64,000 nt of DNA, taken from positions 29,064,972 through 29,128,971 of the forward strand of contig CM044965.1 in NCBI GenBank assembly GCA_024516035.1, given 5' to 3'. The stretch comes from Bactericera cockerelli (taxonomy: Eukaryota; Arthropoda; Insecta; Hemiptera; Triozidae). A program made the translations under genes and the position numbers. A model generated the notes under the pieces. It was given only the letters and a program-made list of their open reading frames with translations, was not told the origin of the DNA and made no database searches. Positions 1 to 11,321 of the stretch are shown here, in pieces (position 1 is the first letter of the stretch; the number at the start of each line of letters is the position of its first letter).

Positions 1-1223
1 TCTTTCGGTCCCCCACCTCCTCTCTCTCTCCCTTTCTTTTTGTCCCCCACCTCCTCTCTCTCTCTCTCTTTCGGTCCCCCACCTCCTCTCTCTCTCTCTC
101 TCTCTTTCGGTCCCCCACCTCCTCTCTCTCTCCCTTTCTTTTTGTCCCCCACCTCCTCTCTCTCTCTCTCTCTCTTTCGGTCCCCCACCTCCTATCTCTC
201 TCCCTTTCTTTTTGTCCCCCACCTCCTCTCTCTCTCTCTCTCTTTCGGTCCCCCACCTCCTCTCTCTCTCCCTTTCTTTTTGTCCCCCACCTCCTCTCTC
301 TCTCCCTTTCTTTTTGTCCCCCACCTCTTCTCTCTCTCTCTTTCTGTCCCGCCTCTCTGTCTCCCTCCCTCCGTCCTTCCCCCACCTCCTCTTTCTCTCT
401 TTCTGTCCCCCACCTCCTCTTTCTCTCTTTCTGTCCCCCACCTCCTCTCTCTCTCTCTCCCTCTCTTTCTGTCCCCCACCTCCTCTCTCTCTCTCTCCCT
501 CTCTTTCTGTCCCCCACCTCCTCTCTCTCTCTCTCTCCCTCTCTTTCTGTCCCCCACCTCCTCTCTCTCTCTCTCCCTCTCTTTCTGTCCCCCACCTCCT
601 CTCTCTCTCCCTCTCTTTCTTTCCCCACCTCCTCTCTCTCTCCCTCTCTTTCTTTCCCCCACCTCCTCTCTCTCTCCCTCTCTCCCTCTTTCTTTCCCCC
701 ACCTCCTCTCTCTCTCCCTCCTTCCTTCCCCCACCTCCTCTCTCTCTCCCTCTCTTTCTTTCCCCCACCTCCTCTCTCTCTCCCTCTTTCTCTCTTTCTG
801 TCCCCCACCTCCTCTCTCTCTCCCTCTCTTTCTGTCCCCCACCTCCTCTCTCTCTCCCTCTCTTTCTTTCCCCCACCTCCTCTCTCTCCCTCTCCCTCCC
901 TCTCTTTCTGTCCCCCACCTCCTCTCTCTCTCCCTCTCCCTCTCTTTCTGTCCCCCACCTCCTCTCTCTCTCCCTCTCTTTCTTTCCCCCACCTCCTCTC
1001 TCTCTCCCTCCTTCCTTCCCCCACCTCCTCTCTCTCTCCCTCTCTCCCTCTTTCTTTCCCCCACCTCCTCTCTCTCTCCCTCTCTCCCTCTTTCTTTCCC
1101 CCACCTCCTCTCTCTCTCCCTCTCTCTTCTCCCTCTCCCTCTGCCTCTCTTTCTGTCCCCCACCTCCTCTCTCTCTCTCTCTCTCTCTCTCCCTCTCCCT
1201 CTGCCTCTCTTTCTGTCCCCCAC

Positions 1224-1265
<42 letters not shown>

Positions 1266-1775
1266 TCCCTCTCCCTCTCCCTCTCTTTCTTTCCCCCACC
1301 TCCTCTCTCTCTCTCTCTCTCTCTCCCTCTCCCTCTCTTTCTGTCCCCCACCTCCTCTCTCTCTCCCTCCCTCCTTCCTTCCCCCACCTCCTCTCTCTCT
1401 CCCTCCTTCCTTCCCCCACCTCCTCTCTCTCTCCCTCTCTCTCTCCCCCACTTCCTCTCTCTCTCTCTCCCTCCTTCCTTCCTTCCCCCACCTCCTCTCT
1501 CTCTCTCTCCCTCCTTCCTTCCCCCACCTCCTCTCTCTCCTCCTCCTTCCTTCCCCCACCTCCTCTCTCTCTCCCTCCTTCCTTCCCCCACCTCCTCTCT
1601 CTCTCCCTCCCTCCTTCCTTCCCCCACCTCCTCTCTCTCTCCCTCCTTCCTTCCCCCACCTCCTCTCTCTCTCTCCCTCTCTCTCCCCCACTTCCTCTCT
1701 CTCTCTCCTCCCTCCTTCCTTCCTTCCCCCACCTCCTCTTTCTGTCCCACCGCCTCCTCCCTCTGTCCTATTTAT
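1..1775. repeat. CT-rich minisatellite/microsatellite tract
   Basis: Almost pure pyrimidine on the plus strand: variable CT runs punctuated by a CCCCCACCTCCTCTC-like block that recurs roughly every 30-60 bases, with interspersed CTTTCTGT, CTTTCTTT and CCTTCCTT variants. Because the repeat lacks stop triplets in several frames, very long open frames appear on both strands (Pro/Ser/Leu-rich on plus, Arg/Glu/Gly-rich on minus). They have no domain content and are read here as repeat artefacts. The tract ends near 1775 in ordinary sequence. Confidence 0.95.
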
Positions 1776-1883
1776 TTTCTCCTCCCCTTTCTCCATCCCA
1801 TGCATGCATGAATTGTGCATTGTGAATTTCTTACGTGAGAGCAATGTGCACTACTTCTCTCCTCCTTCCCGTTTGGAGATTCC

Positions 1884-2045
1884 TGTGAGGCTAAGTGGTC
1901 AAGGCGTCGCGCGTGGGTCTGGAAATCCAGAGATCGCGGGTTCGAAACCCCGCCGGGACATGACAAGCTATCCTCTCTCAGTGGGATCCCGGCTTAGGTG
2001 ATTTTGATCACATTACTATTATGTGATCAAGGTGATAATGCCAAA
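1884..2045 (+). mobile_element. tRNA-related SINE, family A (diverged copy)
   Basis: A tRNA-like head has an A-box-like GGCTAAGTGGTCAAGG and a B-box-like GGGTTCGAAACCCC, followed by GACATGACAAGCTATCC, the body motif shared with copies at 42.8, 44.2, 55.4, 58.0 and 63.6 kb. The A-box region resembles tRNA-Ser. The body diverges after about 1980. A functional tRNA is unlikely because the acceptor and anticodon arms are not well formed. Confidence 0.6.
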
Positions 2046-2155
2046 GGCATACCATTAATTATACCTTTTGACTGCACCTGTACATAAAAAATTGTAAATA
2101 AAGATTGATCAAAATTGTTGAATAATATGTCAGTATTATGTAGAGAAAAGACCGA

Positions 2156-2336
2156 TACAGTAGAGCCTGGATATAATAGAAACCAAAGGACAGAGCAAAA
2201 TGTCTGTTATAAAGAGATTTCTAATATAGTAAGTTCTCTATTAAACATAAACAGGTGACACAGGCACCCGAAATTTTCTCTATTATAAAGAATTTTCTAC
2301 TATATCCCGTTCTTTTTATATTTAAGTTCAACTGTA
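2156..2336. mobile_element. pogo/Tigger-like MITE
   Basis: The left end reads TACAGTAGAGCCTGGATATA. The reverse complement of the right end reads TACAGTTGAACTTAAATATA, so the termini are imperfect inverted repeats bounded by TA. Interior AT-rich segments (TATAAAGAGA, TATAAAGAAT) are also roughly symmetric. Length is about 181 bp with no coding capacity. CAGT(A/T)GA(A/G)C ends with TA targets are typical of pogo/Tigger-type non-autonomous elements; the family call is inference. Confidence 0.6.
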
Positions 2337-2808
2337 TAGGTCGATGCGCCGTGTTTGTGTAGAAAATGTTCTTCTGATAAAGAGTTTCATAATAATAATA
2401 ATAATAGTAAACACCTTTGGCCCTGGGTGGGAATATTGATAAAATGGTCCGGCGGCAGTTAAAGTGTTAAAATCGCGACAGGGGTTGCTGTCGCGATGTG
2501 TCGTCGCAGTCGAAAGTTATGCACCTCTGCAAAAACAACAACAACAACAACAAAATCACACATCGACAAGCGTCACAAGTCTAAATCGACAAAGCAAGAA
2601 TTCCATCCATTTTTTTGACCCGTCTATTATTATTTCGAAAAATTGTTACTAACATTCGTTTGAGTGTGTCGCTCATCTATTAATATTTCGATGACACTTT
2701 CTATATTAATAGAAGCGGCCAAGAATAAAGTTGCTTATTCATCTGGTGCCCCACGCATTGATGGAAAACAATGCCCATCCAATTCCTATAGTCGCCGCCA
2801 GGTACGAG

Positions 2809-2861
<53 letters not shown>

Positions 2862-3419
2862 CCACACACACACACACACACTCATGCTTTCATACGAGAA
2901 ATTGCTGAACTCTACTTTTTGGCTACTCATAACAGCATCGTATATAGAATAGATTAGGATTTTATTGATCATAAAAATACCTAGGTAACATTATCATTAT
3001 CATGTACCTATACGTAAAATTTCATGATGCAACGTAGGTATTTTTGATTGTTGTTGAACAATCTTGCTGCGTTTGGCGTTCCTAATTTTGCATCTATAAA
3101 GAGGAGCAATTTTAAAATTTATGTCATTTTAAAACTCTAATAATAATTATTATGAACATCATTTACATTGTACCGATAAAACATATTTTTTCTTGTGTTT
3201 TTTTTAAAAATTATTATTTAAAAGTGTTCTTTCAAAAGAAGTGCTGGTGAATCTTTTGCAATTTAAAATACTTTTATAAACCACTTTGACTCTATTTCTC
3301 GGGTGGAGGTGTATTGAAGACGGCTTACTGTAACAGGTAATGAAAATCTAGCGCGGAGTTCTTGAGTTCACATACTCATAATAATAACTCCTTGTCTCTT
3401 GCAACCTGCTCTTCTCACC
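2337..3419. other. Non-coding stretch with CA microsatellite
   Basis: AT-rich DNA with short (AAT)n and (CAA)n runs, a (CA)n microsatellite at about 2810-2882, and no recognisable coding or RNA gene. Short open frames across the CA run are simple-repeat artefacts. Confidence 0.7.
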
Positions 3420-3935
3420 TCCCTACTTCTCTCTCTCTCTCTTTCCCCAGTTATATCTTCTTCTCTACCCATCTATATACTTCTCAATCTCTCTTATTCT
3501 CTCTCTCTCTCTCTCTCCCCCCCCCCCTCTTTCTTCCATATCTTCTCACTACATCTCTTCCTCCAATATCTCTCTTGCCATGTCTCCTCTCTCTCTCCCC
3601 CTCTTTCCTTCATATCTTCTCTCTACATCTCTTTTTCCAATGTCTCTCTTTCCTTTTTCTTGCCATGTCTCCTCTCTCTCTCCCCCCCTCTTTCCTCCAT
3701 ATCTTCTCTCTACATCTCTTCCTCCAATACCTCTCCTTCCTTCTCTCTCCTCATGTCTCCTCTCTCTCTCTCTTTCCTTCATATCTTCTCTCTACATCTA
3801 TTCCTCCAATATCTCTATTTCCTTCTCTCTCCCCATGTCTCCTCTCTATCTCTCTTTACTTCATATTTCCTCTCTTCCTTTATCTCTCTTTCCTCTACAG
3901 CTCCTTCTCTCTCCCCATGTCTCCCCAATTTATTG
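3420..3935. repeat. Second pyrimidine-rich minisatellite
   Basis: CT-rich tract with repeated units such as CATATCTTCTCTCTACATCT and CCATGTCTCCTCTCTCTCTC spaced about 90 bp apart (roughly five copies). It directly abuts the truncated 5' end of the LINE at about 3936. Pyrimidine-rich sequence resumes after the LINE poly(A), so the LINE sits inside this tract. Confidence 0.85.
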
Positions 3936-3939
3936 TCAT

Positions 3940-4107
3940 GAGCACCTCACACAGTACTACAGAAAATTACTCTACGAGGCTAATAAGGTCAAATTTGATA
4001 AAAAGTATTCATACATATGGGTCAAAAATGGAAAAATACTCTTAAAGAAGACTGCTGACTCTAACATTGAATCTTTAATCTGTATGAACGATTTAAACAA
4101 AATGTAG
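3940..4107 (+). pseudogene. LINE ORF1 C-terminal fragment
   Basis: About 55 codons ending in TAG. The peptide includes HLTQYYRKLLYEA and then YIWVKNGKILLKK, the arrangement at the C-terminus of Jockey/CR1-type ORF1 proteins (the baculoviral FP-like region with a W-V-(K/R)-N-G-(K/N)-I signature). The upstream frame is only repeat-encoded Ser/Leu/Phe, so nothing N-terminal of this remains. It lies 47 bp before the ORF2 start in a different frame, the normal ORF1-ORF2 layout. Confidence 0.65.
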
Positions 4108-4154
4108 CCGAATCCTTAAATATAATGGTTCTCAATGGATATCATATATAACAT

Positions 4155-7077
4155 ATGATTAATAGCAACGTTAATTATTTCAACCAAATTACTAGCATTA
4201 CAACAAAATGTGAAGTTTGTCATGATTTAATTGATTGGAAAAATAAATTAAATAATGATTTATTTACAGTTCTTCATATAAATCTTATGTCAATAAAAAG
4301 CAAATGGGATCTCCTTCGTGTGAAGATTGAGCCAGTACTTAAGGAGCTGGACCTACTGATCCTGACGGAAATCAAGGTCAACGAAGAAGAGGCAGTCGCT
4401 TACCAACTCGAAGGCTTCCAGCAGATGAGTAAGTGTAGAGTAGCCAGGTACCAGGGCGGGGGGGTAATGATCTTTTATAGAGATGGTATACAAGTAGAAA
4501 ACTTGATGTACAACCTTGAGGAATCAGAGAGCCTGATTATCAAAGCTACTGACCCTCAACGTAAATTAGAATGTACTGTACTTGCTATTTACCGAGCCCC
4601 GAACTTAAACATAAATAAATTTCTGGATGACCTCAATTTCTGGCTTCAAAATGGTATTAGGAGAAATGAAAATGTACTAATAATTGGGGATATCAATATT
4701 TGCATCCAGAAGAAAACAAATATTAACCAAAATTATTTAAATATTCTATACCAAAATACACTATTACCACTAGTCCGAGAGCCCACTAGAGAGGAAATGT
4801 TAAGTGGAAGAGTAACCAGTTCTTGTTTGGATCACATTAATCTAAGGTTTAATAAACGGTTGAATCACACTGCAACAGTTATACACGATAAAGTGGCTGA
4901 TCACTATTTTGTCGCTTTAAGAATATCTAGTACTCGACAAAATAATACTGTTAAAAAATTACCTACTACTAATACAATACTGGATAATAAAAAAGTTCAA
5001 CAACTGATTAATAGTACTAATTGGGCTGAAATACAAGATAATGATGACCCAGAATACTTCTACTCAAAAATTGTCGAAAAATTTAATTTTATCTATGAAT
5101 CATGTACGAAAAATATTAAATTAAAAGAGAAGGATTCCTATACACCGTGGGTAAATGAAAAAATTAGAAATGAGATCTCTTTAAAACAAAATCTACTTCG
5201 CGTGTGGCGAAACAACAAAAATAATATGTTCAACTATGAAAGATATAAAAAACAAAGAAATATAGTAACTAATCTCATTAAAAAAGAAAAGAGAATTTTC
5301 ATGTATAAAAAGTTTTCCGAGGCAAAGGGTGACATGAGAAGAACCTGGACGCTGATCAACGAACTGATGGACAGGAAGAAGAAGGAGCCGCCAGAAGAAA
5401 AATTAAAAAAGAATTTTCAGACAAGTGATCTTTTGTCATTAGCCAATAAGTTTAATCAAAATTTCATGAGACAAATTAGTGACATACAGTCTAAAAATAG
5501 AGGCCCTGATTTTTCCGTGAGTATGTTGAACTTTTCTCCCCCATCTAATAACAGTTCTATGTTGCTGAGAAAAGCAAATGAGAAAGACGTGGGAAAAATC
5601 CTTAAGTCCATGAAAAAAACAGGAAAGGGAATTGATGGAATAAGAAATTTCGATATTATTAATAATACCCCATTATTCTTATCTATGTTAACTCACCTTG
5701 TAAATTTAATTATAGATAAATCGTTTATGCCTGACATGCTAAAGATTTCTTGTGTTACGCCCATCTACAAAAAAAATAAGATTGACGATGTTGCTAACTA
5801 CAGGCCGGTTGGTTCGATGCCCATTATTGAGAAAATTTTGGAAAAGCATTTGAATATTCAGACCAAGAAATATCTTACTGCTAACAAAATACTACCTGAA
5901 TTTCAACATGGTTTTCAAGCAGGTAAAAGTACTATGACTTTGTTAATGCAGTTTTCTGATCTCATAAACACTGCCCTGGACCAGAGAAACTGTGTAGTAA
6001 TTGTATATTTAGATCTGAGCCTCGCTTTTGACACAATAAATCACTCCCTGCTGTGCAAAAAACTAAAAGACACCGGTATTAACCATCCGCTGCTACTCCG
6101 CAACTTTTTTATCAACAGAAAACAAATAACACGAATAGGAGAAGTCCAAAGTGAGCCTGAAAATGTACTGCAGGGCCTTGTTTAGGGGGGGATTAATTCC
6201 CCTACCTGGTTCAATATCTACACATATGATATACAGTATGTCAAACGAAAATGTTTGCTAAAAATGTTCGCTGACGACTCTTGCATTATCTCAATCCATA
6301 AAGATCCCATTATTGCTATAAATAATGCTCAAACTGATTTTATCGAACTGCAAAAATACTTTTACGCAAATCATATTTATTTAAACGAAAAGAAAACCGA
6401 AACGATGATAATGGGTTTCGCCAGCAAACGAATAGACACGTCATCTCACAGGATCTATTGTCACAGCCGAGATTGTTTGGTAGGAAATACCTACGAGCGA
6501 GGATGTTCGTGTCATCGGGCAGATTACAATACTAAGGTAAAATATCTAGGTATGATTATCGATTCTGAATTTAAGATGAAAGACCATGTATACAATTTGA
6601 GCAAGAAACTTAGAATCGTGGACTACAAATTCAAAAAAACAAATGCTGACGCCCTCCCGTTCAGCACGAAGAAAATAATTTACTTTTCCTTGGTCGAGTC
6701 CTTGCTGAGATATGGTGCGCCCCTGTACACGTTTAGTCCCCAGTATGTACTAACACCACTGAACAGAGCACAACAAAGGATACAGAGGTTTCTATTCGAT
6801 AATAAATTGCCCTTACTAACACCCGAGCAGCTTTTCGAAAATGATCCTCATAAGCAGTAATTTTTTCAATAATAAATATCGACAGCTGACAGAACACGAT
6901 TATTCACTTCGATCGCAACAATTCATCAGAACAAAAGTCAATACCAAACTGTATGGAGATCGACGATTAGAATATTCAATACCTACCCTACTTAATAAAT
7001 ATTGCCAGAATTTCATAAATGAGAATAATGTTAATACAATGAAGAAAAAACTAAGACTAAGTATTATAGCTAATTAA
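4155..7077 (+). pseudogene. LINE ORF2: endonuclease-reverse transcriptase, disrupted
   Basis: Starts at ATG 4155. The N-terminal apurinic-like endonuclease shows LHINLMSIKSK, LTEIKVN, a YR-P segment, GDINI and SCLDHI followed by ADHYF (usually SDH). The RT shows NYRPVGSMPIIEKILEK, HGFQAGKST, YLDLSLAFDTINHS and FADDS. A single in-frame TAG at 6183-6185 (LQGLV stop GGINSP) sits where QG-V-QG is normally found, so CAG to TAG is the likely change. The same frame then continues to 6860. A frameshift near 6850 moves the C-terminus (YSLRS...RRLEYSIPTLLNKYC) into another frame to 7077. Domain order and length (about 970 residues) fit a complete Jockey/CR1-type ORF2. The element is inactive as written. 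Confidence 0.9.
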
Positions 7078-7705
7078 TTTATTTTATTGTATTACCATTT
7101 TCACTGTTCCCATTTTTAAATTTTCATTTTGTTTAGTTAGGGATACCACTAATATTATATGTTAGTGAATCAAAAGAGGCAAATTTGGAAAAACATATAT
7201 TTTATTTAACTATAGAGGAAAAATAATAATTTTTATTTAAACAATCAATTATGAATAATTATTACTCAACATGTACAATCTCACCTTTTTCTATTTGTCA
7301 TATTACTATTTTGTCATATTACTATTTTTTTTTCTTTCTATTTTCTCATTTTACCATTTATTTTCCCACATTATTACTATATTTTATAATAGGCTTGTTA
7401 CTGTTTTATTTATTTATTTATTTTTCATATATTTCACTTATTTTGTCTTCATTTATAATATTTTTATTATTTTTTTTTTTATATATATTATACTTTTTTT
7501 TGATGATCTTTTGTCAATACTAATAACCATAATATATTTTATCATATCTTTTACTTACATTGCTTTTAACTTACCATTATATTTAATTAATACCAATGAG
7601 AGGAGCCACCTCCACAATAAGGTAGAATTATCTTAGGAGGTGTCATTCTATGTAAATTTATATTGTACTAAATAAAGAATAAATCAAAATCAAAAAAAAA
7701 AAAAA
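7078..7705 (+). other. LINE 3' untranslated region and tail
   Basis: Very AT-rich (long T and A runs) with no coding. It ends in AATAAA-like AAATAAAGAATAAATC and an A tract. Assigned to the LINE because it separates ORF2 from its A tail without a detectable boundary. Confidence 0.6.
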
Positions 7706-7958
7706 TCCTCTCTCCGCCCCCCTCCCTCCCTCCCTGCCTCCATTATCCTCCTCCTTCAGTGAGCTCCTCAAACATATTTGGCAAACGTCGATATGGAGAA
7801 AGTGGATTTTAAAAAAAACGTACTTAGGAGAACAATTGAACAATTATTATTTCTGTTTTGCTCGGTATTTGTTTGTTGTTCTTGTCCAAGTTGTTGTTTT
7901 TGTTGTTGTTGTTTTTCAAATTGTTGTTGTTGTTGTAGTTTTTCTGGCCTTGAACGTC

Positions 7959-8058
7959 NNNNNNNNNNNNNNNNNNNNNNNNNNNNNNNNNNNNNNNNNN
8001 NNNNNNNNNNNNNNNNNNNNNNNNNNNNNNNNNNNNNNNNNNNNNNNNNNNNNNNNNN
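7959..8058. other. Assembly gap (100 N)
   Basis: Exactly 100 undetermined bases, the conventional placeholder for a scaffold gap of unknown size. Sequence order across it should not be assumed. Confidence 0.99.
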
Positions 8059-8059
8059 A

Positions 8060-8150
8060 TAAATGAGGTAAAATTCATGCGTTGTATGGGATTCGAACCA
8101 ACGGATCAGTATTACTAGACTAGCGCCTTTACGGCGGTGTGAAGGTACCT
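8060..8150 (-). mobile_element. tRNA-related SINE, family F fragment
   Basis: On the minus strand there is a B box GGTTCGAATCCC followed by a tail AACGCATGAATTTTACC. The layout matches 56375-56475, where the same ATGAATTTTTCC motif follows the B box. The A-box side is degraded and the element ends near the gap. Confidence 0.5.
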
Positions 8151-9203
8151 ATCGAAGCTGGATCCAGCTTCGTTTTTTTGCTTGAAATTTCTTGAAAATT
8201 TTGAAATTTTGCCGTGTCTGTTTTTGTGAATTAGGTAGTACTTTTTTAGCAGTTGGGAATTATTTGATGTAGAAATTGTGGGATTTTCATGGGATTTCCA
8301 GCTATCATTTTCGAAGCTGGCATTTTTAAAAGCAACTTTTAATTCCAACAGTTTGTATAGTAAAAGCAACTTTTTAATCGAAGCTTAAACCTGGGCTTAC
8401 CTACAAGCGTTCTGTGTTCTGAGTTTTCGCAATGTCGGCAATTGATTGATAGGTGATACTAACGAGGATTCTTCTGTCAGTTTTGAACTTCAAATGAATC
8501 TAAATTACATGAATAATCCGAGTATCGAATAGTGTAGACCGAAGAAACCGAAGAAAATTGCCTTCTTACTTTAAATACTTGCCACTGTGATACCAATTTA
8601 TAAACATTTTGTCGTGATTCCTGGAACAGTACCGTTCATTGTAAGTAAGAAAAAAGAAATGCCTCTTCGACTTGTGACTTGTTATAGCTTCTAGTAAGAT
8701 CACATATCTATTCATCATACCTATTTATCACCCTAGTTGGCCTAGTTGAATCTAATGCTGAAACTATAAATCATATTTTAACATCATCTTAAAATAACTA
8801 AGAGGTCCATAATAGACAGCATACAGCTCTACTCCATGGTGTACAATCATTAATCCATTTCTCAGATCCATCTGAGATGCACTCAAAAAATTTTTATGTT
8901 TAACTATGTATTAAAATGAAAATTTCTTTACCTTCCAAAAAATTTAGGCAGCATTGAATGCACTAATTCTTGTTGGGTTGCCAAAGTTAAGCACTGTTGA
9001 GTAAGGTGAAGACTTATTGTGAACATTTCAGCCCATCATACAGTTGGGTGAGGTTTTTGTGGGAACCAGGTTTGTAAGGTTCCTGTAACCTATAAGGTTG
9101 ATACCAAGATAAAGTCTTATGGTTTACACAATAATTGATGTTAAGGTTCCAACATAAAAAGTATAAACCTACAAATTGAACTTTTGTGAAAAAAAATTGC
9201 TGA
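8151..9203. other. Non-coding stretch with a possible 5S-derived remnant
   Basis: No gene recognised. At about 8970-9065 the words CCAAAGTTAAGCACTGTTGAG (spread over 21 bases) and GTTGGGTGAGG resemble the 5S rRNA words CCGAAGTTAAGCAACGTTGAG and ATGGGTGACC in the same order and roughly the right spacing. This suggests a decayed 5S-derived SINE like those at 33.96 and 62.1 kb. Confidence 0.3.
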
Positions 9204-9420
9204 AAAAAGAAATTAGTTGAGTGGTTAAGATGGTGTCCTGTGATTCCAGAGTTTGTGTGTTCAAAACACACCCATGACATGCTATCCCCCCCATTTGGGA
9301 TACCATGTCATGGATTCTATATGTTTACTTGACAAATAACAATAGGATGTCCTTTCTAGGGAGTGGGGAAGTGACTCATAATTTTGATGATCTGTGAGTC
9401 AGTGACAAATTTTAAAATTA
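9204..9420 (+). mobile_element. tRNA-related SINE, family A (old copy)
   Basis: A-box-like AGTTGAGTGGTTAAGATGG and B-box-like GTGTTCAAAACAC are followed by CATGACATGCTATCCCCC and CATTTGGGATACCATG, matching the family A body (GACATGACAAGTTATCCTCCC then TTGGGATTTTTACC). Confidence 0.5.
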
Positions 9421-9749
9421 CTTTCCTCTGAAAGTTTTTTGCATAGGCTCTTGAAAAAATGGAATAATGGATCTTGTTATTCCTAGTTGGGCAGTGTGAA
9501 TATGGTTTTTTTATGGAGGGAAAAATTTGCATGTTTCAACACAGGCATAGTTTGATTTTTTGCCCTGGAACTGATTTCTTATTACTACGAGGCCCCTTAT
9601 GAGCTAGATGCTCTTATTACATGGACTTCTTTTTTAGTTTACTCTATTCTTTTTATTTTTTTTTTCACCACTTTAGGTAGTGGTTCATTCTGTTTCTATA
9701 AATATAATATATAAACCTATTATTTCAAAATTGAAATCAGTTTTAACAG

Positions 9750-9847
9750 GAGGCAAAAGAAGGTAGTGAATTCAATTTGTCAGCACAAAGGGACTCATCT
9801 ACATCCCAATGTGGACGTTTAGAGACAGCACTGCAAAAGAAGCTAAG
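9750..9847 (+). CDS. Possible isolated exon, unrecognised
   Basis: A 98-bp segment open in one frame (starting EAKEGSEFNLSAQRDSS) is bounded by an acceptor-like TTTTAACAG at its left and a donor-like AAG-GTGTAA at its right. No partner exon is recognised nearby and no family signature is visible. It could equally be chance. Listed only because both boundaries and the reading frame agree. Confidence 0.15.
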
Positions 9848-11321
9848 GTGTAAAATAAAAACATATTATAGAGAAACATTTATAACCCTTTTCCAATAGT
9901 CAAGACATGTGATTCATACAGTCCACCAAAAGACATAGAATACTTCTCATATTCGTGGCAGTCATTGGTTGTGAGGTATTTTCTTTGAAAGTTGTCTGAG
10001 TGATGGAACACGACCGGTTCTGTAAGGAGGTCCCATCTCAACACGAGGTGGCCTTGGTCGAGGACGGGGGAGAGCAGAAAAAACAGTTGTGTTAAGAGTA
10101 AATTTTTTGTATAAATATGTATACAATATAATATTATCATTAGCATTACTTGTTGTTATTTTTTTTATTTATGTTTTTTTTTTTTGTCAGATTATGTTAC
10201 CAGAATGGAAAATATGTTGATGGTTTTTTTTTCTGAGGTTATTTATTAAGGTGAGTTAGAGTCAGGTTGACTTGAGGTATTTTCTTATTATTATTTTTTA
10301 TTATTATTATTATTATTTTTTTTTTATATAAAAAAGAGGGAGCACCCTCTAATGTTGGATGCTGCAGGCACTCAACAAGAGTGTCTTGCAGCTGGAAAAA
10401 TCCTTTTTTTTAAGCTTGGTTTTGAAAAATAAAAATTAAAACACTTTCACTTTACATACTGAGTTTATCACTTTTACTTATTTATGAGATGGGGGGGGGG
10501 GGGGGGGAGGGGGGCACCTCCAATGATGGGCGCTACAAGCAGCCATCAATAAAGGCTGTCCAGAAGCTGAAACAAAAGACCTGTGAAGAGGAGAGAGAGG
10601 TGGAGGTTTCCGAAGAGGCCTATGCCTCGGAAGTACAATAGAAGAACAGGATTTATTAAAGACACAATAGTATGACATTTTTTTCCAATATTTTTTCTTT
10701 TTTTTTGCAATTTTTTTTTTTTTTTCATACAATATATTTTTTTATTTGTACTAAATATTTTTTTCAATATTTTTATTTTATTTTTCAATATTTTTTTTTT
10801 TCTTTTGTTATTCTTTTTTTTTTAATATACTTTTTTTCCTTAAATCTAAGGAGGAAATTACTATGGATATGCCTAGTAGATAATAAAAAAAGAACAAGAC
10901 GTAATAGATGGGGTAGCCTATTCTTTGATTAGCTGTACATGTGAAGTACAGAACCAAGACACAGTAACTCACCTGCTTGTAATTTAGCTGGTAGTATTAT
11001 TATTTTAATTTGGTGTTCATTTATTCTGTTCCAGGACTGAAAACAATTTGAAGTAGTATAACACATCAGTCTTGACTGCCTGCTGCAATGAACCTATCTG
11101 AACATTCAAAAGCTTATAAAAAAATGCCCTAGTTCTCACAATGGTTGTTTGTAGATAGAAATATGTGGTTAAGAATGAGCCAACTTTTGGCTTGGCTGGA
11201 GTTTGTTTGGCTGGAGACCACTAGCCAAGCTGGCTGCAGTGACACCATTGCTCTATTAAGGCACTTCTTGGATTAATGATAGCTAAGTATTTTGCCATAC
11301 ATCTTATTGTTTTAAAAAAAA
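9848..11321. other. Non-coding AT-rich DNA with homopolymer runs
   Basis: Contains long T runs, (TTA)n at about 10285-10315, and a 17-base G run at about 10491-10507 followed by a second G run. Segments near 10340-10400 and 10505-10570 resemble each other (GCACC-CTCTAATG-TGG-TGCTGCAGGCA versus GCACCTCCAATGATGGGCGCTACAAGCAG, read loosely), suggesting two copies of one repeat tail. No gene seen. Confidence 0.5.

Larger units (their letters stand above)
3936..7705 (+). mobile_element. 5'-truncated Jockey/CR1-like non-LTR retrotransposon
   Basis: The element holds an ORF1 tail (about 3940-4107), an ORF2 with endonuclease and reverse transcriptase (4155-7077), an AT-rich 3' region, and a terminal A-rich tail at about 7680-7704 after TAAATAAAGAATAAATC. 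A short stem, CCACCTCC/GGAGGTG, lies near 7605-7642 in the 3' end. The left junction is with a CT minisatellite and the right flank is again CT-rich (7705-7760), so the insertion was into pyrimidine DNA. The simple-sequence flanks hide any target duplication. Only the end of ORF1 remains, consistent with 5' truncation or later rearrangement. Confidence 0.85.

Noticed and set aside
40..2001. Very long Pro/Ser/Leu-rich (plus) and Arg/Glu/Gly-rich (minus) open frames
   Set aside because: They are translations of a stop-poor CT/GA minisatellite on both strands and in several frames, with no domain and no gene structure.
2664..2972. CA/TG-repeat encoded frames (Thr-His and Val-Cys repeats)
   Set aside because: Simple-repeat artefacts on both strands.
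9880..10146. 88-codon minus frame with possible exon
   Set aside because: No convincing splice sites on both sides and no recognised family.
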